DNA from: Tissierellia bacterium
GTDB taxonomy: Bacteria; Bacillota; Clostridia; Tissierellales; Tepidimicrobiaceae
Direction: 5' to 3'
DNA: 21,030 bases
NCBI GenBank assembly: GCA_012798935.1
Contig: JAAZMG010000139.1
Location: 1-21,030, forward strand
Positions within the stretch are counted from its first letter, which is position 1. Every line of letters starts with the position of its first letter. The notes under the pieces are model-generated. The model ran no database searches and had not been told where the DNA came from. It was given only the letters and a program-made list of their open reading frames with translations. A program made the translations under genes and the position numbers. Shown here piece by piece: positions 1-6,726 of the stretch.

Positions 1-12
1 ATCAGTACCCCT

Positions 13-108
13 TTAATCATTCTTATTTCTATTCATTCTATTAAAAGACCATATTACTAAAATCATACCTAAGAGCGTAAACATACTACCTAAAGATTGT
101 TTATCCAT
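13..108 (-). CDS. 31-residue single-helix membrane microprotein, unknown function
   Basis: A short reading frame starts with ATG at 108 and ends with TAA at 13-15. It encodes a 31-residue peptide beginning MDKQSLGSMF, with one hydrophobic stretch (about residues 7-22, ending VIWSF) and a polar, basic tail ending NRMNRNKND. Purine-rich sequence GGAAAGGAAAAG lies just before the ATG and can serve as a ribosome-binding site, and an extended -10 promoter candidate lies about 85 bases upstream. I do not recognise the family. The layout (short N-terminus, one helix, charged C-terminus) suggests a small membrane-associated protein with the tail in the cytoplasm. The evidence is coding layout only; a chance frame of this length cannot be excluded. 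Confidence 0.5.
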   Translation of the reverse strand: MDKQSLGSMFTLLGMILVIWSFNRMNRNKND

Positions 109-191
109 ATGGCTTTTCCTTTCCTAAGTATATTTAAGTATAAAACTCAATGTTAAATCCGATTCTAAAATTTTAATCTTTATTTAGTTAA

Positions 192-220
192 ATTATAGCA
201 TAGGTTTATGTAATTTATAA
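192..220 (-). promoter_or_regulatory. candidate promoter of the microprotein gene
   Basis: On the minus strand a perfect TATAAT lies at 197-192, preceded by TGC, which makes an extended -10 (TGnTATAAT). A weak -35 match TTATAA lies 17 bases upstream at 220-215. It would start transcription near 185 and leave a leader of roughly 77 bases before the ATG at 108. It is oriented away from the alaX promoter. Confidence 0.45.
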
Positions 221-229
221 TAAATATTG

Positions 230-256
230 TTGACTTTAATATAAAAGTGATAAAAT
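230..256 (+). promoter_or_regulatory. candidate sigma-A promoter of alaX
   Basis: TTGACT (230-235, 5 of 6 consensus) and TAAAAT (251-256, 5 of 6) are separated by 15 bases, slightly shorter than ideal. The leader to the start codon at 291 is only about 30 bases, leaving no room for a T-box or other riboswitch. Confidence 0.5.
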
Positions 257-290
257 AGTATTAATAGGAAGAAAGGACTGATGTAATAAA

Positions 291-1487
291 ATGACAGAAA
301 AAATATATCTAGAAAATCCATATTTACGACAAATAAGTGGAAGAATTGTAGAAAAAAAGTATATGAACAATAAATATTATATTAAAATCAATAAGACCAT
401 TTTTTATCCTAATCTTGCAGGTGGACAACCTGGAGATAAAGGTACTATAAATGGGGTGCAAGTTTTGGATACCTATGAAGATGGAAATGATATTGTCCAT
501 GTTGTTAAGGAAAACATACATAGCGATAAAGTTGAACTGTCTATAGATTGGGACAATAGATTAGATTATATGCAACAGCACTCTGGACAACACCTTTTGT
601 CTTCTGTTTTCTATAAATTGTATAGTGGGGAAACTATTGGATTTTATATAGGAAAAGAATATGTATATATTGATGTTGATATTCCAGAAATTAGTGAAGA
701 TGAAATTGAAAAAATAGAACAATTTGCAAATAAAATAATCTACTCTAACTTCCTAATAAAAACCTATATTATAGAAAAAGATAAGCTTGACCAAATACCT
801 GTTAGAAAAGAACCTTCTGTTAACTCTAATATTCGCATTGTAGAAATTGATGGCATAGATTTTTCCCCTTGCTGTGGTACCCACCTTAGACGCACAGGAG
901 AGTTAGGTATAATTAAAATTAGAAAAGTTGAAAAATATAAAGGCAATATTCGGGTGGAATTTGTGTGTGGTAATAGGGCTTTAAAAGATTACACTTGGAA
1001 AAATAAATATATTAGAGAAATAAGCAATCTGTTATCATCTAAAGATAAAGATGTACTTAATAAAGTTGAAAAATTATATACTCAAAAAGAAGAACTAGAA
1101 AAGAAAAATAGAAATTTAAAAGAAGAACTTTACAAATATAAAGGAGAAGAATTGCTAAAAGAATCCAAGCCAATTAATGGAGTTGGCTATGTTTTTAAAA
1201 AGTTTTCTAATATAGAATTTAAAGAGCTTAACCATATAGTGTCCTATTTAAATTCTGTAGAAAACATAATAGCTATCCTTGGAATAGGTGGCATAGAAAC
1301 TAATCGATTCATTATAAGCCGAAGTAATGATTTAAATATCAATATGAAAAGTATCTTTAAAAGTGTATCTAAAAAATTAGATATAAAAGGTGGAGGTAGC
1401 CCTCAAACAGTACAGGGTGGTTGTTCAAAAGACGAATTAGATTTAATTCTTCAAAGTTTTTTTGATGAAATAACAAATAGTTTATAA
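291..1487 (+). CDS. alaX: alanyl-tRNA editing protein, AlaX-L type (trans-editing Ser/Gly-tRNA(Ala) deacylase)
   Basis: This is a free-standing relative of the AlaRS editing domain, which hydrolyses Ser or Gly wrongly attached to tRNA(Ala) in the cytoplasm. In the 398 residues I see the N-terminal barrel with GGQPGDKG (44-51), the zinc site HSGQH (97-101) and CCGTH (194-198, so His97, His101, Cys194 and His198), a charged coiled coil (about 255-285), and a C-terminal DHHA1 domain with the glycine-rich GGGSPQTVQGG (367-377). There is no aminoacylation domain, and the length fits the long AlaX-L class that carries DHHA1. The start is the only usable one: the frame upstream hits TGA at 279. Purine-rich GAAAGGA (271-277) is a rather distant ribosome-binding site, and a two-codon ATG-TAA lies between it and the start. 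The gene is monocistronic and ends in a strong terminator. Confidence 0.92.
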   Translation: MTEKIYLENPYLRQISGRIVEKKYMNNKYYIKINKTIFYPNLAGGQPGDKGTINGVQVLDTYEDGNDIVHVVKENIHSDKVELSIDWDNRLDYMQQHSGQHLLSSVFYKLYSGETIGFYIGKEYVYIDVDIPEISEDEIEKIEQFANKIIYSNFLIKTYIIEKDKLDQIPVRKEPSVNSNIRIVEIDGIDFSPCCGTHLRRTGELGIIKIRKVEKYKGNIRVEFVCGNRALKDYTWKNKYIREISNLLSSKDKDVLNKVEKLYTQKEELEKKNRNLKEELYKYKGEELLKESKPINGVGYVFKKFSNIEFKELNHIVSYLNSVENIIAILGIGGIETNRFIISRSNDLNINMKSIFKSVSKKLDIKGGGSPQTVQGGCSKDELDLILQSFFDEITNSL

Positions 1488-1500
1488 CATACACACAACA

Positions 1501-1536
1501 AAAATAAGACAAGGTACCGTCTCCTTGTCTTATTTT
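1501..1536. terminator. bidirectional intrinsic terminator between alaX and the lipoprotein gene
   Basis: A perfect 14-bp stem (1501-1514 with 1523-1536, arm AAAATAAGACAAGG) encloses an 8-base loop. Each arm ends in AAAA or TTTT, so the hairpin has a U-rich end in both directions and can stop alaX and the converging two-component operon. The TAA of the lipoprotein gene (1530-1532) lies inside the stem. Confidence 0.9.
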
Positions 1537-3050
1537 ATCGGTGTGGCTTCGTTTTTTAAAAATTCTTCTTCCCATAGGACAGGGTATCTACCAATAGCCC
1601 ATTCAGCCATAACAACTCTTTCAGCAGTTTTAAGCTTAATCTTTGCCACTGGTATATCTGCTATCTCTCCTTCGTCTATTAAATATACCAATATGTTATT
1701 ATGAGTTAAGATAACTATTATATCATCATTAGGAGAAGTAAAAGCGTCTATTGCTTCTGGAACCTTCATTTTTATTGCACTCCAGGGTATGGAAAGCTCA
1801 TCATAGTACACTACTTCTTTTGGAGGAATAGATTTAATATTAAAATCCTTATAAACATATTTAGTATTTTCAATAAAGTTAAATCTTCCTTTAAATATCC
1901 AATGACCATTCCTTCTAAATAAGCCAAAACTTTCTTCATTAGGATTTAAGTCTATAGAACTATTCTTGTATTTTCCATCCTCTAATTGTATCTCTTTGCT
2001 AGCACCTTCTAAAAAAGCTTCCTTCCCAATTTGTCCAGAAATATCAGAAATCTTCATAGGTATACTTTTATTAAGATAATCAATAGGGTATAATTCTAAC
2101 TTTCTTTCTCCTTTATTTAAATAATGAACTTTCTCTAAAGAAATATAATCATTACCAATATATAAAATGTTTTTAATAGTATTTTCCTCTTCTAGCCTAT
2201 TTTCTAACTTCTTTTTTTCTTCTTTAATTTCCTCTTTCTTTAATTCTATTGTCTTTTTTAGAGGATATGCAATTATATGGTCATTAATTTTATCATCTGT
2301 CTTTTCTCTATTTACTGCTACTTTCCAGAAACCTGTCTTTCGTGGTAAAAATATATCTTTCATTTCATAAATACTATCTACTTCTTTATTATAACTTCTT
2401 ATCCATATAGTTCTATAGTTCCATTTTTCCACATTATCTTCTTTGTTTTGCAAATCTAAAGATTTAAGTCCAATCAATACACCTGATCTTAAAATATCAT
2501 CATCTTCAATACTTGCCATTCTAAACATTGCTTTATCATCATAATAATATTCTGCTATTTTCTCATCTCCTACTTCTTCCGAAATCTTATTTAGATAAAA
2601 AAACACTCCATCAATATTTACTATAATATTTTCTTCAGATTCTTTAATAAACTCGTAGAAAAATTGTTCTTTGCTCATAACAGATACAATTTGAATTTCA
2701 CCTTTATCTATATTTAAAAACTCAGGATTTGTTTTATATTGATATATAAGATAATCAGTTGCATTTACATTTTTTATTTTAAATGACGGATCTAAACAAT
2801 AATCGTCATCTATAGCTACTAACTTTTCATGAAATAAAACCTCTTTACCTATATATGCTTCAGCAGTTTTTTCATCTATAGAGCTAATGCTACCCAGTTT
2901 GTAATCCTTTATAACCCATTTCCCAGTAATAGGTAAAAGGCTGTTATCTGGAGCAGCTATCTTGTCAGATATTTCCATATCGTCAATATTACATGATACA
3001 AATAAAAAAGTGACTAATATTAAAATAATAACAAATAAAGGTTTTTTCAT
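1530..3050 (-). CDS. lipoprotein encoded with a two-component system; lipocalin-like N-terminal region
   Basis: The 506-residue protein begins with a lysine pair, a hydrophobic core and a lipobox ending VSC (Cys20), so it should be lipid-anchored on the outer face of the membrane. The region after Cys20 (about 41-92: GKWVIKDYK, then YIGKEVLFHEK, then CLDPSFK) recalls small lipocalin-like lipoproteins of Clostridia. Related G-x-W phrases recur later (GFWKVAVNRE and GHWIFKGRFN), suggesting divergent internal repeats, and a lysine/glutamate coiled coil lies around 268-295. The exact function is unknown. Its ATG overlaps the kinase stop codon as ATGA, with GGAAGGAG upstream, so it is translationally coupled to the kinase. 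I infer an accessory or output role in the same envelope response. Confidence 0.8.
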   Translation of the reverse strand: MKKPLFVIILILVTFLFVSCNIDDMEISDKIAAPDNSLLPITGKWVIKDYKLGSISSIDEKTAEAYIGKEVLFHEKLVAIDDDYCLDPSFKIKNVNATDYLIYQYKTNPEFLNIDKGEIQIVSVMSKEQFFYEFIKESEENIIVNIDGVFFYLNKISEEVGDEKIAEYYYDDKAMFRMASIEDDDILRSGVLIGLKSLDLQNKEDNVEKWNYRTIWIRSYNKEVDSIYEMKDIFLPRKTGFWKVAVNREKTDDKINDHIIAYPLKKTIELKKEEIKEEKKKLENRLEEENTIKNILYIGNDYISLEKVHYLNKGERKLELYPIDYLNKSIPMKISDISGQIGKEAFLEGASKEIQLEDGKYKNSSIDLNPNEESFGLFRRNGHWIFKGRFNFIENTKYVYKDFNIKSIPPKEVVYYDELSIPWSAIKMKVPEAIDAFTSPNDDIIVILTHNNILVYLIDEGEIADIPVAKIKLKTAERVVMAEWAIGRYPVLWEEEFLKNEATPIK

Positions 3051-4453
3051 TCTTCTGCTCCTTCCTCTATTGGAAGAGATACAATTATTCTTGTACCTTC
3101 ATTTAATTTGCTTTTTATTTCCATGGAACCTCCATGGAGTTTAATAATCTCATCACATATAGAAAGACCTAATCCACTATTAGATTTACTATTTTTACCC
3201 TTATAAAACCTTTCCATAATATAGGGAAGATCCTCTTTAGATATTCCACAACCATTATCTTCGACTTCAATTAATACACTATCTTGTATTTTATCAGTGG
3301 CTAAAGTAACTTTTCCTCCAGCTGGAGTAAATTTAAAAGAATTATCCAATAAATTTATCAATACCTGTTTAATTCTATTCTTATCTCCAATAATAACGGG
3401 CAAGTCCAAAGAATTAAAAACTTCCAATGTAATATCCATTTCTTCTGCTCTAGGCTTTAATTGCTTGCTTATTCTATCTACAATGTCTACTATATTAATT
3501 TTTTCTTTATCTAGAGTAATTCTCCCTGATACAAATCTTGAAAAATCTAAAAGTTCCTCTACCATATTGGTCAATCTATCGCTTTCTTTTTCTATTATAT
3601 CTAATCCATCTATAAGCAATTGATTTTCACCTAATTCCTCAGTTTGCAAAGTGATAGCCCAACCCTTTATTGAAGTTAATGGAGTCCTTAACTCGTGAGA
3701 TATGGAGGATATAAAATCATTTTTAAGTTGTTCTTTTTTAATCAATTCTTCAGCCATGTAATTTAAAGTATCTGAAAGTTTGCCAATTTCATCGTCAAAT
3801 CTTTTTGAAGATCTAATCTTTAGTTGGCCATCAGCCATTTTTTCTGCTACCCCTGTTACTTCTTTTAATGGCTTAATTATTGTATTAGCAAGGAATAAAC
3901 TAACAATTCCAGATATTGATACTACTATTATTCCAACTAATAATAAAATTTTAGCAATTTTTCTTATTATTCTATTGGTTTCTCTTAAAGATGAAATAAA
4001 TCTTAATACTCCTATATTTTTACCCTCCATAATTAAAGGATAAGAAACGGCCATTACCGATGATGTATCGTATTCTACATCACCTACCCAAATCCCTTTT
4101 TCTCCTTCTATGGCCTTTACTACATCATTTGTAGTTACTATATTGGACGTATGGGAAACGCCAATAGAATCCATTAGAATTTTACCATTTAAATCTAATA
4201 TTTGCACTTGAGCTGTTGTTTGACGCCAGAACACATCTACATCATCTATGATTATATCCTCTAAACTTGTTGAAGAAAAATATCTAGAATAAAAATCCGA
4301 TGAAAACATAATCTGATTGGAAAGTATTTCTTCCATACTTTTATAATAATATTGTTTTATAGCGTTTACTAAAAAAACTTCCAATATCAATACTGTAATA
4401 ATTATAATCAACATAAAGTTTCCTACTAATCTTCTCTTTATACTCGTCTTCAT
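3047..4453 (-). CDS. membrane sensor histidine kinase, HAMP-HisKA-HATPase
   Basis: This 468-residue kinase should sense an extracytoplasmic signal and phosphorylate the regulator encoded just upstream. Visible in order are a first membrane helix (about 12-30), an external sensing region (about 31-163, with a Cache/PAS-like stretch QILDLNGKILMDS), a second helix (about 165-189), a HAMP linker (190-242), the HisKA motif SSISHELRTPLTS with phospho-acceptor His253, the N box around 365-375 (LINLLDNSF), the G1 box DNGCGI (399-404), the F box (ERFYKG) and the G2 box GLGLS (427-431). All catalytic boxes are intact. The layout is that of PhoR/WalK/ResE-type kinases, but I see nothing that fixes the signal. 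AGGAGG lies 5 bases before the ATG; the gap to the regulator gene is 15 bases and the lipoprotein gene overlaps its stop. Confidence 0.93.
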   Translation of the reverse strand: MKTSIKRRLVGNFMLIIIITVLILEVFLVNAIKQYYYKSMEEILSNQIMFSSDFYSRYFSSTSLEDIIIDDVDVFWRQTTAQVQILDLNGKILMDSIGVSHTSNIVTTNDVVKAIEGEKGIWVGDVEYDTSSVMAVSYPLIMEGKNIGVLRFISSLRETNRIIRKIAKILLLVGIIVVSISGIVSLFLANTIIKPLKEVTGVAEKMADGQLKIRSSKRFDDEIGKLSDTLNYMAEELIKKEQLKNDFISSISHELRTPLTSIKGWAITLQTEELGENQLLIDGLDIIEKESDRLTNMVEELLDFSRFVSGRITLDKEKINIVDIVDRISKQLKPRAEEMDITLEVFNSLDLPVIIGDKNRIKQVLINLLDNSFKFTPAGGKVTLATDKIQDSVLIEVEDNGCGISKEDLPYIMERFYKGKNSKSNSGLGLSICDEIIKLHGGSMEIKSKLNEGTRIIVSLPIEEGAEE

Positions 4454-4468
4454 GTTTTCCTCCTAAAA

Positions 4469-5167
4469 CTAGTCTAGGCTTCTCCATCTATAACCTATAC
4501 CCCATACAGTTTCAATATAATAAGGTTCACTAGGGTCATTTTCAATTTTAGATCTTAGCCTTCTGATATTTACATCAACAATTTTTGAATCTCCAACAAA
4601 ATCATAACCCCATACTGCATTTAATATTTCATCTCTGTTAAAAGCCTTCCCTGGATTCTCAATAAAAAGTTTCATTATTGAATATTCCGTAGGAGTTAAC
4701 TCTATTTCTTCATTGCCTTTATAAAATTTTCTAGAATATTTGTCAACTTTAAAAAGGCCATCTACTATTATATTCAAATCATCCTCCTTAGTTGTTTCCA
4801 TCCTTCTAAGCAAAGACTTTACCCTAAGAACTAGTTCTTTTGGATTAAATGGTTTTACCATATAATCATCTGTACCATATTCTAATCCCATAATCTTATC
4901 AATATCCTGAGATTTAGCTGTAAGCATAATTATTCCAATAGTGGAAAATTGTTCCCTTAACCTCTTACATACCTGGAATCCATCAATTCCTGGCAACATA
5001 ATGTCTAATATAACTATATCTATTGATTCATCCTTTACAATTTCAAGTCCTTTTTCCCCAGTGTCAGCTTCTATAGCAATAAAGCCGCTTTTTTCTAAAT
5101 TAACTTTAATAAATTTTCTTATATGCTCTTCATCTTCTACAATAAGAACTTTATTATTTAAAAGCAT
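4469..5167 (-). CDS. OmpR/PhoB-family response regulator
   Basis: The gene encodes 232 residues from the ATG at 5167. The receiver domain has acidic residues Glu11/Asp12 (VEDEE), phospho-acceptor Asp55 (VILDIMLPG), Thr83 (MLTAK) and Lys105 (KPFNP). The C-terminal winged helix runs from ELTPTEYSIM through VNIRRLRSKIE to ETVWGIGYRW, a tail resembling ResD/PhoP-type regulators. An in-frame GTG at 5182 would add five residues, but it overlaps the GGAGGT ribosome-binding site (5175-5180) that is well spaced for the ATG, so I chose 5167. It should bind promoter DNA when phosphorylated by the adjacent kinase. A hairpin terminator lies only about 20 bases upstream, which leaves no space for a conventional promoter between hairpin and gene. 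Confidence 0.93.
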   Translation of the reverse strand: MLLNNKVLIVEDEEHIRKFIKVNLEKSGFIAIEADTGEKGLEIVKDESIDIVILDIMLPGIDGFQVCKRLREQFSTIGIIMLTAKSQDIDKIMGLEYGTDDYMVKPFNPKELVLRVKSLLRRMETTKEDDLNIIVDGLFKVDKYSRKFYKGNEEIELTPTEYSIMKLFIENPGKAFNRDEILNAVWGYDFVGDSKIVDVNIRRLRSKIENDPSEPYYIETVWGIGYRWRSLD

Positions 5168-5174
5168 TCTAACT

Positions 5175-5180
5175 ACCTCC
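5175..5180 (-). promoter_or_regulatory. ribosome-binding site that decides the response regulator start
   Basis: GGAGGT sits 7 bases before the ATG at 5167. The alternative GTG start at 5182 overlaps this site, so it could not use it. Confidence 0.8.
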
Positions 5181-5188
5181 ACTTATAT

Positions 5189-5220
5189 AAAATAATTGCT
5201 GTTGAAACAGCAATTATTTT
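5189..5220 (-). terminator. hairpin terminator or attenuator between the deacetylase and response regulator genes
   Basis: A perfect 13-bp stem (5189-5201 with 5208-5220) closes a 6-base loop, and on the minus strand the hairpin ends in UUAUUUUAUAUAA. The deacetylase stop codon (TAA, 5216-5214) is within the stem. The regulator's GGAGGT starts 9 bases after the stem. Either it terminates deacetylase transcription and the regulator operon starts from a promoter inside the deacetylase gene, or it lets a fraction of transcripts pass. Confidence 0.75.
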
Positions 5221-6095
5221 AATATATCAAATTCATAGTCATTTTGTTGTAAATACTCAATTATTTCCGGTAATGCCTCTACAGTAGTCTTTTTAGCACC
5301 CATGTCATGCATAAGGACTAGAAGTGTATTTTTTCCATTAGCTGTATTTTTAAATCTTTGTATTAATCTATTCTTTGAAATATTTTTACCTTCCGCATCC
5401 CCATTTAATGAATTCCAATCATAATAAATGTATCCATTATCTACCACTGTTTTTCTAAAAGGTGCTCTTTTATTTCCAAAGGAGCCTCCTGGAAATCTAA
5501 CAAGCTTTGTTTCATATTCATTACCTAGTATGTTTTTAAACACCTTTTCAGTAGCCTTTAATTCCTCAATAAAATTAGCTGTATTCTTATATATATATTT
5601 ATAATTATGGCTATAAGTATGATTCCCAATAGCATGGCCTTCATCATACATTCTTCTTATTAATTCTGGATATTTTTCTGCTAAATTACCGATTATAAAA
5701 AAAGTGGCTTTTACATCGTACTCTTTGAGTATATCTAGTATTTGGGGAGTTATAGTATTTGATGGTCCATCATCAAAGGTTAAATAGGCTACCTTTATGC
5801 CTTTTTTCTCTCTTGATTCCCCCTCCAAAGCTTCTTTTTCCATTTTTTCTTGTGCCATCTTAGCCTTTTCAGCTTCTATAGCCGATTTTTCATATTCAAA
5901 AGCCATATTTATAGCAGATTTTTCAGACATTAAAAGGATACTCTCTGATACATCTCCAGCTTCAACTACAGATGAGACATTTTTCTGACTATATTTATAA
6001 GAAGTTTTTACAAAAAACAAGGAGAATATTACGATAAAAGCAATAACATATTTCCTCCTTCCTCTTTTCTTTCTGTTTTTTTGTGTCCCGGTCAT
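5214..6095 (-). CDS. membrane-anchored polysaccharide (peptidoglycan-type) deacetylase, NodB / CE4 family
   Basis: The product removes N-acetyl groups, most likely from peptidoglycan sugars at the cell surface. A basic N-terminus (KNRKKRGRRK) is followed by one membrane helix (about 15-31), a glutamate/lysine-rich helical linker (about 55-98) and the NodB domain from about 101. The catalytic set is complete: TFDDGP (106-111; Asp108 as base, Asp109 binding metal), HTYSH (159-163, metal ligands His159 and His163), RFPGGS (200-205), DWNS (226-229) and LMHD (261-264, His263). At 293 residues it has normal length for the family. The start follows an in-frame TAA directly and has AGGGGTGA as ribosome-binding site. 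Substrate (vegetative wall or spore cortex) cannot be told from the sequence. It lies just upstream of an envelope-type two-component operon. Confidence 0.88.
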   Translation of the reverse strand: MTGTQKNRKKRGRRKYVIAFIVIFSLFFVKTSYKYSQKNVSSVVEAGDVSESILLMSEKSAINMAFEYEKSAIEAEKAKMAQEKMEKEALEGESREKKGIKVAYLTFDDGPSNTITPQILDILKEYDVKATFFIIGNLAEKYPELIRRMYDEGHAIGNHTYSHNYKYIYKNTANFIEELKATEKVFKNILGNEYETKLVRFPGGSFGNKRAPFRKTVVDNGYIYYDWNSLNGDAEGKNISKNRLIQRFKNTANGKNTLLVLMHDMGAKKTTVEALPEIIEYLQQNDYEFDILK

Positions 6096-6185
6096 TTATG
6101 TCACCCCTTGTCCCAAATTATCATTAAATATTATATACTATCTTTATTCCTTATATATAGAATACTACATAAATAGAAATTATGC

Positions 6186-6214
6186 ATTACAAAAATATAA
6201 AATAATTATTACAA
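6186..6214 (-). promoter_or_regulatory. weak candidate promoter for the deacetylase gene
   Basis: On the minus strand TTGTAA (6214-6209) and TGTAAT (6191-6186, 5 of 6 match to TATAAT) are 17 bases apart. The surrounding region 6096-6307 (212 bases) is otherwise non-coding and very AT-rich, so a chance match is possible. The leader to the start at 6095 would be about 85 bases. Confidence 0.35.
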
Positions 6215-6278
6215 AAGAGTTACAGCAAACCCTGACAAGAAGATGAATATATTGCCTGGGTCTGCTTTCATAAACAGT

Positions 6279-6298
6279 AAAAAGCTAGATAGAATCTA
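6279..6298 (-). terminator. possible weak terminator after the 117-residue protein gene
   Basis: On the minus strand TAGAT-TCT-ATCTA (6298-6286) forms a 5-bp AT-rich stem, followed after two bases (GC) by a run of five T residues (6283-6279). It sits 10 bases beyond the stop codon. The stem is short, so the call is tentative. Confidence 0.3.
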
Positions 6299-6307
6299 TT
6301 TCCTTCA

Positions 6308-6661
6308 TTAATACCAAGGAGAATTGTAATCATAATATCTTGGCCCATAATCGTAGGGATTTATTCTTCGAAATAGTTCTGAAAGAAGTATTATGGATAT
6401 AATATCCCTAACTAATCTTCTCCTTCCATAAAAAGGTCTTTGGGCTACTCTATATCTTCCCCTTCTACCTCTTCTTTCTCCAGGATCTTCATTTATTTCC
6501 GGACATTCTACTACCACTTTTTCGTATACTTCATCTATCATTACTTCCATATCTTCTTCCGTAATATTTCCCGTAAACTCATTGTTATTTAAATATCGAC
6601 TTACAGTATCTATTGCTTTAGGATAAATTCTATAATATAGTTCTGGATAATTAAATTCCAT
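6308..6661 (-). CDS. arginine/tyrosine-rich 117-residue protein, unknown function
   Basis: I do not recognise a named family. The N-terminal 60 residues are acidic and look helical (YYRIYPKAIDTVSRYL and later EEDMEVMIDEVYEKVV). A strongly basic segment follows (about 63-83, with GERRGRRGRYR and GRRRL), then a hydrophobic helix RDIISIILLSELF and a C-terminus rich in Tyr, Pro and Asp (NPYDYGPRYYDYNSPWY). Tyr/Pro/Arg-rich tails occur in spore-coat-type proteins, so a sporulation role is possible, but that is inference. The ATG is preceded by GGGAGGT. The gene is alone in its transcription unit: 65 bases separate it from the ABC transporter gene upstream, and that gap holds a candidate promoter. 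Confidence 0.75.
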   Translation of the reverse strand: MEFNYPELYYRIYPKAIDTVSRYLNNNEFTGNITEEDMEVMIDEVYEKVVVECPEINEDPGERRGRRGRYRVAQRPFYGRRRLVRDIISIILLSELFRRINPYDYGPRYYDYNSPWY

Positions 6662-6689
6662 ATTAAAACCTCCCTATACATATTCATAT

Positions 6690-6717
6690 TATAATATGCA
6701 CAAAGAGGTTGTTTTGT
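6690..6717 (-). promoter_or_regulatory. candidate promoter, sigma-K-like, for the 117-residue protein gene
   Basis: The minus strand reads CATATTATA (6698-6690), which fits the sigma-K -10 pattern CATAnnnTA, with AC at 6717-6716, 17 bases upstream, the spacing expected for the short sigma-K -35. A TATAAT (6693-6688) overlaps it but has no -35 match at 17 bases (CAAAAC). The motif is short and AT-rich, so a chance match is quite possible. Confidence 0.3.
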
Positions 6718-6726
6718 CACTAATTT

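Noticed and set aside
257..290. T-box or other riboswitch for alaX
   Set aside because: The leader after the candidate promoter is only about 30 bases, with no specifier stem, T-box sequence or terminator.
3297..3623. 108-residue open frame on the plus strand inside the kinase gene
   Set aside because: It is antisense to the conserved HATPase region and shows no family motif; other antisense frames within the kinase, addA and addB were rejected for the same reason.
5168..5182. GTG start for the response regulator
   Set aside because: The GTG and following codons overlap the GGAGGT ribosome-binding site that serves the ATG at 5167.
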